Assembly: GCA_013400975.1 (NCBI GenBank)
Contig: WBMZ01008682.1
Location: 124,001-188,000 of the forward strand
From: Atrichornis clamosus
Taxonomy: Eukaryota > Chordata > Aves > Passeriformes > Menuridae
Direction of reading: 5' to 3'
Length of the DNA: 64,000 nucleotides
Positions 57,690 through 64,000 of the stretch are shown here, piece by piece; position 1 is the stretch's first letter; each line of letters opens with the position of its first letter. Under the pieces are notes generated by a model, which saw nothing but the letters and a program-made list of their open reading frames with translations, was not told the DNA's origin and made no database searches. A program made the translations under genes and the position numbers.

Positions 57690-57795
57690 CTACATATTGT
57701 TCCACCCATTCAGGCAGGAAATCTCAAACCTGAAGATTAAATTGCTTGCCCAGTGTCCCACAGCAAGTCCCTAGTAGCCATAGAAATTAATCTCT
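57690..57795 (+). repeat. Possible MIR-like SINE remnant
   Basis: AAATTGCTTGCCCAGTGTCC followed by CACAGCAAGTCCCTAGTAGC resembles the MIR core AAGTGACTTGCCCAAGGTCA and CACAGCTAGTAAGTGGCAGA. Only the core is convincing. Confidence 0.4.
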
Positions 57796-58272
57796 GTCTA
57801 CATACTGCATTCAATACAGCTACAGCTCAAAGAAAAATGTAGTTGATTAATGAAAATCTGCTCAGGACCTGCTTAAACTTATCAAGCCACATGTTATTCT
57901 TTTACTTCTTCACATGAAGCAGCCCCACATATCACGTATCAGCAGTGTCTGATATTACTCATGAAAGTTAGGCGCTTGTGACAAAAATTTGTGGAAACTG
58001 TAACTGTCTTCTTGATTCCTATTTTTAGTAGTATTTTTAGCATAAGGAATGAGCTATTATCTGTATTACAATCTTGTTTATTTCTAGAATTTATCTCTGT
58101 CTAGACCTCTTCCTAGTCTTAATGTTTTGCTACTGTAAACCAAGCACATAACCACATGCTGTTGTTAAAAGTGTGACTTAGGGAAGCAAAGCTGGTTCCT
58201 TCTGGTCACCTAATGTTGTATGAAGCATATTATGGCACAAAGTTATGGCTCAGCATAAGGCCTCATCATCAG

Positions 58273-58317
58273 GGAGTTTATCATCTATCCCGACACACGG
58301 AGTTTATCATCTATCCC
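58273..58317. repeat. 19-bp direct duplication, 26-bp period
   Basis: GGAGTTTATCATCTATCCC occurs at 58273-58291 and 58299-58317, separated by GACACAC. Confidence 0.85.
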
Positions 58318-60321
58318 AATGCAGCTCCAAATTACTGTTTAGTGGGTTGGACATCCCCTCTGTGTCTGACCCACAGAGAACAAAGTTTTGCTGAAGTTTT
58401 CAGACAAGAGACCTTTTGTTCATTCCCAAGGGTTCAGAACTCAGCTGCAGAGGTCCCAGGTCTAATTCCAATGCAGTGCTATTGATTTGATTAGTACTCC
58501 AAGAAGAATAGGAATGGAAAAGTGCTTTCCACCAGAGTTTTCATAGTCCTGTGCAAACCATTAGTGTAACACTCTTATATTGACTAATTTCTGCATTTTC
58601 TATTTCATTGAGATAAAAAACCTCCACATGTTTGAGGTACCCTTTAAGCTATTTAAGGTGTAAATATAATTTACACCTGTTGCATTTTTACTCCACTAGG
58701 TCATAGAAAAGAAATGGTAAGATTTTTTCCATGGTAGCATCAGGCAATTTTGGCTGTGCTTCTGTAATTAAATTGGAAAAAAAAAGAAGTTAAAAATCTA
58801 AGCAAGTATAGCACGAAAAGAAAACCTTAAAGTGAGCAATTGTCTTTGAAAATGCAGGCAGTCAGCAGAAAACAATATATGAAATAGTCAGCAGATTAAT
58901 AACAAACTTTTTTTCTCTAGAAGAATGCAGATTTTCTATTTGACTGCATTTGATATGCTTGAAAGGTTTCATTATCACACAGTCAGTTCCTGAAATGGTC
59001 AGCAAATTTTAGAGCTGTGGCTTTAGATACTCAGAAAATGGATTGAGAATTATAATTTTTAAGTATTTTGGAAAAACCTTTCATCTGTTGCATGTGAGAG
59101 GATGTTTAGACATCCTTTCCTGTTTAGAATATTTCCCACAGAGAAACACGTTTGAGATTAATTTTGTGCAACTTCAGCCACCTGGATGGTAATTTTATAA
59201 ATTTGAGCTAATAATCTAGGCAGTTTTCATAAGGAGTGGAGAGAGATAAGGAGTTTTTGTTGGGTGCACATCGTCCCTGCTGTCCTACCCTCACTCCTGC
59301 AGAGCAGGATTATTGCTTTCAGAAGGTGCCTGTTTTGTCCCTTTGCCTATAGAGTGATTAATCTTAAATTATATGAACCTTATCTAAAGTATTCAGTATG
59401 GATTTTAATGCTCTCTGCTCTACTCTCCCTCCATGCACACCCAAGTCACAGTAGTGAAATTAATCAGGGCTAAAGTAGCTGTATGGCTGTGAAATGGGCT
59501 GCTGTGGAGCAGATGATGCTCCATGTTTCCTGAGTTTTCTGATCTGGGCAGCAATGCCACACAAGAGGGGAGGCACAGCGAGCAGGCAGCTGCCCTCTCC
59601 TGCTCCACCATGCAGTGCTGAAAATAAACATACTCTTCAAACTAAAAGTCTTTTTTTTTTTCAGTCAGATATAAGATTCTTTTTTCTTTCCCAAACAAGG
59701 AAAGAAATACTATCCCAGACCATTTGCCTTTCTTGGTTTTTTAGGAATTTCACAAAATATTTCTGTTGGCAAAGCAGAGGGATACCCACTCAGCCATACT
59801 ATTTGTTTTTTAACTTTTCATCAGCCTTCATATTTTACATGCAAAGCATTTTCTTTGGGTTGGCCTGTGCATTAGTCCTTTCAAGCTATTTCATGGGAAG
59901 GATCAGCCTCTTAGTACACTTAATTGTGGTCTTAAGCCTGTGGATGATATTGCTGCTCAGAGAAAGTTTCTGACATGCAGCCTGTTTGCAGGGTTTCCTG
60001 CCTGAAGTCTTGCTGATCTAATTTTTCTATTCTTTCTACTGAGCTCTTTTATGTGAAACAATGTCAGAGGGTCACTGTCTTGAGTATCAGGGAGTCTTCC
60101 CGTGTACACACACGAAGGGTAGCCCAGATAAAGCAAGGGGAAATTCCTGCCTCATACTGATGTGTTTTGCAGTGCTGCTGCTGCACCAGGTTCCATCCAA
60201 AACCACTCTGCTATTGCCAGAGTCCAAGTGGGCACAGGCCCGCTGCACAATATGCTGCCAATACACAAATAAACAGAATCAAAGCCCCTCTCAAGGACTT
60301 TTCCCCATAGGTTATATTGCA

Positions 60322-60450
60322 GCATTCAAGGCCAGGCTGGATGGGGCTATGAGCAACCTGTTCTACTGGCAGGTGTCCCGGCACATGGCAGGGGCACTGG
60401 AACTAGGTGAACCTTAAAGCCCCTTCCAACCCTAACCATTCTATAATTAC
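60322..60450 (+). mobile_element. CR1 LINE 3' fragment
   Basis: ATTCAAGGCCAGGCTGGATG, GAGCAACCTG, CCTTCCAACC and CTAACCATTCTATAATT match the CR1 3' end in plus orientation. Confidence 0.93.
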
Positions 60451-61252
60451 ATGAAATCAAACATAAGGCCAAGTGATGGCTGTCAGGGAGAACAAATCTT
60501 TCTCTATGTCATTTGCTTCCTAGTAAGTTTAATAATTGCAGGCTCTTGTCAGGTTAAGTGCATCAAAGACTGGGGGAGCAGCAACGTTGTCTCAATAGGG
60601 ACATAGAAGTGGTTTTCCAGTTCTGTGCGGTTCTGGGAGTGGTAAAGTTGATATCACCTTATCACACAATAACTCAGATTCCTCTCGTGTTTCTGGGCAG
60701 TGCTCTTTGGCAGTGTTTGCTGTGGGCCTGGGGCACAAGACAGCTCATTTACCTTGAACAAATTATGGCAGAGTTAGCTTTGACAGACTGAAAGCATGTT
60801 TTCAAACCCCAAACTTTTCCAAACCATATTAAGAAACACTTATTCCATACAGTGGGAAAAATACATAATTATTTTTTCTTTTATTTATTTTCTGTGAACT
60901 TGGGGCACTTTTTATTGGTTTCTGAGGGGTTTTTTTGTTGATAAATTTTCAGCAGAGCCATAGAATTTGGAAGTACACTTGTCTGGTAGGGCATGTCTGC
61001 ATAGCATTTCAGATGTGTGATCATGCATAATAAAAATGTTGGTTGGAAATGAGCTTGCTCATGTTCTGCCATGTGTGTGATCCCAGCAGCCCAGACTTGC
61101 TGGCCACCTGCATTACAAAGCCAACACTTACTCCACCACAGTTGAGCATATTAACTGTGCACCTCAGCTTCCAAAAACACAATTTGCTGCTTTGCATCTT
61201 ACTACATGACCACTGATAAGAACACTCATCTCTCTCAACTATTATGGCCAAG

Positions 61253-61302
<50 letters not shown>

Positions 61303-61554
61303 ATGTTCAGGATAAAGACTCAGGATGTTTCACTTCCAGCCACCTGCAAAGACAATGACTTCTCTGTATCACGTGGAGAGTACAGCCTGGGGAGGATGTG
61401 CTCTGTGAGCTTTCTCTGCTTTCCTGGGTGGGATGAATCTAATGTTTCACACATTGAATGAATTTCTGAGTTATAATCAGGAAGTGGCCTGTTTTGGTCT
61501 TCTGAGAATCTTTCTTAACTTTCTGAGGTTAAGTACAATGTGAAACTGAATTAA
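60451..61554. other. Intergenic DNA with an (AT)n microsatellite
   Basis: No gene is recognised. The (AT)n tract at 61259-61300 is listed separately. Confidence 0.6.
61259..61300. repeat. (AT)21 microsatellite
   Basis: Forty-two bases of uninterrupted AT dinucleotide repeat. It is likely to be length-polymorphic. Confidence 0.95.
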
Positions 61555-63135
61555 CAACATTTGTCATCAGCAATTTTATTATAGATCTTGATTTTACAGT
61601 CAATATTTTATATTACAACAGAAGACATACAAAAGTGAGCATGAAGACAAACTTTTGACTGATAGTCAGAAATAACCTATTTGGAAGTATTGGTATGTGT
61701 CTGTGTTGATGCATCTAAGTAGTTACATAACAGTTTGCAATTAAAAATACATTTCACTTAATGTAAACATTATAGGTGAGGTCTTGTGTTGGTCCAGCCA
61801 TGCTCAGTGCAGGCCTTCTATTGCTATTGCAGAGAAAAGGTTTATCTAGAGATGCTCAAAATTACACCAGCTTACGTAGTGCCATAAGGATGCTTTGCAC
61901 TGTGGGTAGTCATTAAAACATTTGGCATTATAACCTTCTGCCTGTGGGATCATGTCTGCCTAATGGGTTGGCGACTGCTGGTTACACAGTCACCTCAGCA
62001 CCTAGGAGTACCTGCAGCAAAGCCTGCTCTGTTCTCAGGGTCCATGGCACTGCACAAAGGCACTACAGCCGTGGCCACAAGCTGGCCTCAGATATTTGTT
62101 TTGCTATAAACACTGCACTTGATATCAGTAAAATAGGAATCCAAGGAAATCAATGAAACCTGCTGTTTCAGTGCACTACAGCGTGTCCATGCTTGTGAAT
62201 TATACACGGCATACACGGCAAGACATCACTGTTCACCTCAGAAACTGAGGTCAAGTAAGACTCCTTATTGTGGCAACCGTTTGATGTTTGTTTCTATTCC
62301 AGTGGATGGCCAAGCTGTGGCCTGAGGGACCTTTTATGAAAGTTGGGAGGCTTGTGTTTACTCCTATATTAAGAACAAAATGTAATCTGAACTGCACTGG
62401 TGTATCCAGTAGGATTTTAATGGAGCTATCTGAGTCAGTCTCACTATTTTCTCTCCCAGCTGCACACTCAGCAGTTCTTACAGATGCTGGCAACCCTCTG
62501 AGTGATTTCTTGTCATTTCTTGGCTCAGCTCAGCCATCTTCCCATCAGCTACTTACTGTGATACCCACTAGAAGGTAGGAATCACTCTGCCTTTTCCATT
62601 GCTTGCTTTACCTGCTCAGAGGTGAAACACAGTACCAGGGAGAAACATGATTTGTGCTATGAGCTACCAGGCAATGTCCCCCTCTGGGGAAGGTTGCATT
62701 GAGATGCAGGGAGAGTGTAGCGTGCCCTGGTCATTGCCCACCAAGCCTTTCAGCAGGAAGGAAGGTTAGTGCTGACCTGGGCAGGTTCTGCCTCTGCTAG
62801 AGAGTCTCTTTCTTCTCTGTGCATGTCCCAGGTAAGCCCTGCTCTGTGCCTGTGGGGAGCTGCATTGGAGGGAGCAAACCAGGGCAAAGCATCTGCCTTC
62901 AGTCCCTGACCAGGGCCCGGGCCCATCTGAAACGGTGTATTTGTGTGCGTGTGTGTTCAGTATCACACCTCAGGTATCATCTCCTGCTATTTGGCTGTTA
63001 GTACCACAGCAAGGATTTCTGGTTATGGACTCGGTACACACCATGCTACTGTTATCACTCTCAGCTATGTAGCCACATCTTTTCCAGCTTAACACACAAA
63101 TAATGAAATTCTTCAGCAGTGCAGAGGACTCTGTT
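61555..63135 (-). other. CD38: Probable CD38 3' UTR
   Basis: This sequence is downstream of the CD38 stop on minus. The first canonical AATAAA in that direction is at 61575-61580 (TTTATT on plus), giving a UTR of about 1.57 kb. An ATTAAA at 62416-62421 is an earlier alternative. No introns are evident. The end point is inferred. Confidence 0.4.
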
Positions 63136-63217
63136 TCAAGGAATTGCTGTGCTGTTGGTGCAAAGTCTGCAGTCTGTGTGGTCAGGGTTATGCACACACT
63201 GAAGGAGCTGAACGGGC
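63136..63217 (-). CDS. CD38: CD38 (ADP-ribosyl cyclase/cyclic ADP-ribose hydrolase 1), last coding exon
   Basis: CD38 is a type II membrane ectoenzyme that uses NAD to make cyclic ADP-ribose and ADP-ribose. On minus, the acceptor GTGTCTTATTTCAG precedes a split Arg codon (inferred), then PVQLLQCVHNPDHTDCRLC and TNSTAIP, ending in TGA at 63136-63138. Human CD38 ends [21 protein letters not shown] and human BST1 has RPVKLLQCVDHSTHPDC. The NP pair, the absence of a hydrophobic GPI-anchor tail and the position next to FGFBP1 all favour CD38 over its paralogue BST1. The two cysteines fit the last disulphide of the family. Upstream exons, including the catalytic ones, must lie beyond 64,000; I found no earlier exon in 63,218-64,000. 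Confidence 0.85.
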
Positions 63218-64000
63218 CTGAAATAAGACACAAAAACAAACAAATATTTAATAATAACTTTGCAAATACAACAGAATAACATTACAGTTGCTAAATGCAA
63301 TGTGAAAGTCAAAGTGCATGTTACACCTGTGCTTATCAAGCCTTTCCTTAGGGTAATTCTTTGTGATCTTGCTGCAGAAAGGTAACTTTGGTGTTTATAG
63401 GGACAAGGGCAAGTCAGTACAAAACAAAGTAGGATCTGACCTCACAACATATCAGCTATGTTGTGATATTAAAAACAATTGTAAAAAGGAAGAAAGATCT
63501 TTTGCACAGACTGTGGCATTGCTGCCATGCTGGAAGTTCACCCTCTGGCTTACTCACTGGTAACCCCTACTGCTACAAGAGAAAGCTGCTGCTGTCATTG
63601 TCAGACATGATAACATTTTTTTCTAATACATCCGATGAATCCAGTTTTATAGTTACTTCTGGAAGACACTGTTGACATGGACAAAAGCAAGACAAAATGA
63701 TCAGCACCAGTTGCTCCGCGGCGTGAAGAACCAGATGCTCAGCTGATACAGACCCACACAGTTCTGCGTGTGATGACTGCAGGGGAGTGAAGCCAATTTA
63801 CCTGGTCTGTATTGAAGTTTTGCTTTGCCTGTAAATTTCTTATCTTATTATTGTTCTGCATATAAAATAGTAACATTAATTGTCCTTGTTGCTCAGCACC
63901 GTTGTTTATGTATGTGTTAGTTGAGCTTTGACAAAAAGTCCGACTTGTTACTTTACCTTAAGAACAGGATTGTAAGACACAGCAACGAGGGTGTCAGGTT
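63218..64000 (-). other. CD38: CD38 intron, partial
   Basis: Read on minus this precedes the last coding exon. No preceding exon resembling the conserved FSCKNIYR region could be found. A purported mini-exon near 63,800-63,830 does not match the family. Confidence 0.55.

Larger units (their letters stand above)
57435..60321. other. Intergenic DNA
   Basis: AT-rich, with a possible MIR-like remnant at 57,690-57,795 and a tandem duplication at 58273-58317. The 159-codon frame at 59494-59973 is rich in Phe and Leu from T-rich DNA and has no recognisable domain. Confidence 0.6.

Noticed and set aside
59494..59973. 159-codon frame rich in Phe and Leu
   Set aside because: The composition follows T-rich DNA; there is no domain, splice context or homologue I can recognise.
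63795..63835. Possible penultimate CD38 exon with AG and GT borders on minus
   Set aside because: The 27-base translation does not resemble the conserved region before the last CD38 exon.
1..64000. CRISPR arrays, bacterial operons, intact retroviral genes
   Set aside because: No regular spaced repeats were seen, and no frame shows recognisable gag, pol or env domains; the DNA is clearly vertebrate with spliced genes.

Overview
The window looks like nuclear DNA from a bird. It carries fragments of CR1 LINEs whose 3' ends carry the typical ATTCTATGATTC motif, fairly short introns, AT-rich intergenic DNA, and a gene order matching a known vertebrate block in reverse: PROM1 (+), FGFBP2 (+), FGFBP1 (+), CD38 (-). 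In human chromosome 4 the same four genes lie in the order CD38, FGFBP1, FGFBP2, PROM1 with the same relative orientations. A songbird is plausible, but the sequence alone does not settle it.

Region by region: 1-19,460 holds the 3' half of PROM1 (prominin-1). There are 16 coding exons, covering the third transmembrane segment to the stop, followed by a spliced 3' UTR. 19,460-21,790 is intergenic. 21,790-23,830 is FGFBP2, with a TATA box, an intronless coding region and an intron in the 3' UTR. 23,830-41,725 is intergenic, with CR1 fragments, a 117-base assembly gap, a GC-rich island and a promoter-like patch. 41,726-44,215 is FGFBP1, with a TATA box, a 5' UTR intron and a one-exon coding region. 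44,215-61,560 is intergenic, with CR1 fragments, MIR-like ancient SINE remnants, an (AT)n microsatellite and one weak candidate exon. About 61,560-63,217 on the minus strand holds the last coding exon of CD38 and its probable 3' UTR; the rest of CD38 should lie beyond base 64,000.

The genes are not an operon. PROM1 encodes a five-pass membrane protein of plasma-membrane protrusions. FGFBP1 and FGFBP2 are tandem paralogues for secreted, heparin/FGF-binding-type proteins with nearly identical cysteine spacing. CD38 is an ADP-ribosyl cyclase/NAD glycohydrolase convergent with FGFBP1. Most of the rest is ordinary intron and intergenic DNA. I found no convincing undescribed system. The most useful leads are an upstream ORF overlapping the FGFBP2 start, stop codons lying just before 3' UTR introns, a possible unassigned exon at 51.8 kb, a promoter-like patch at 27.7 kb, and a suspicious duplication around the single N at 39,620.
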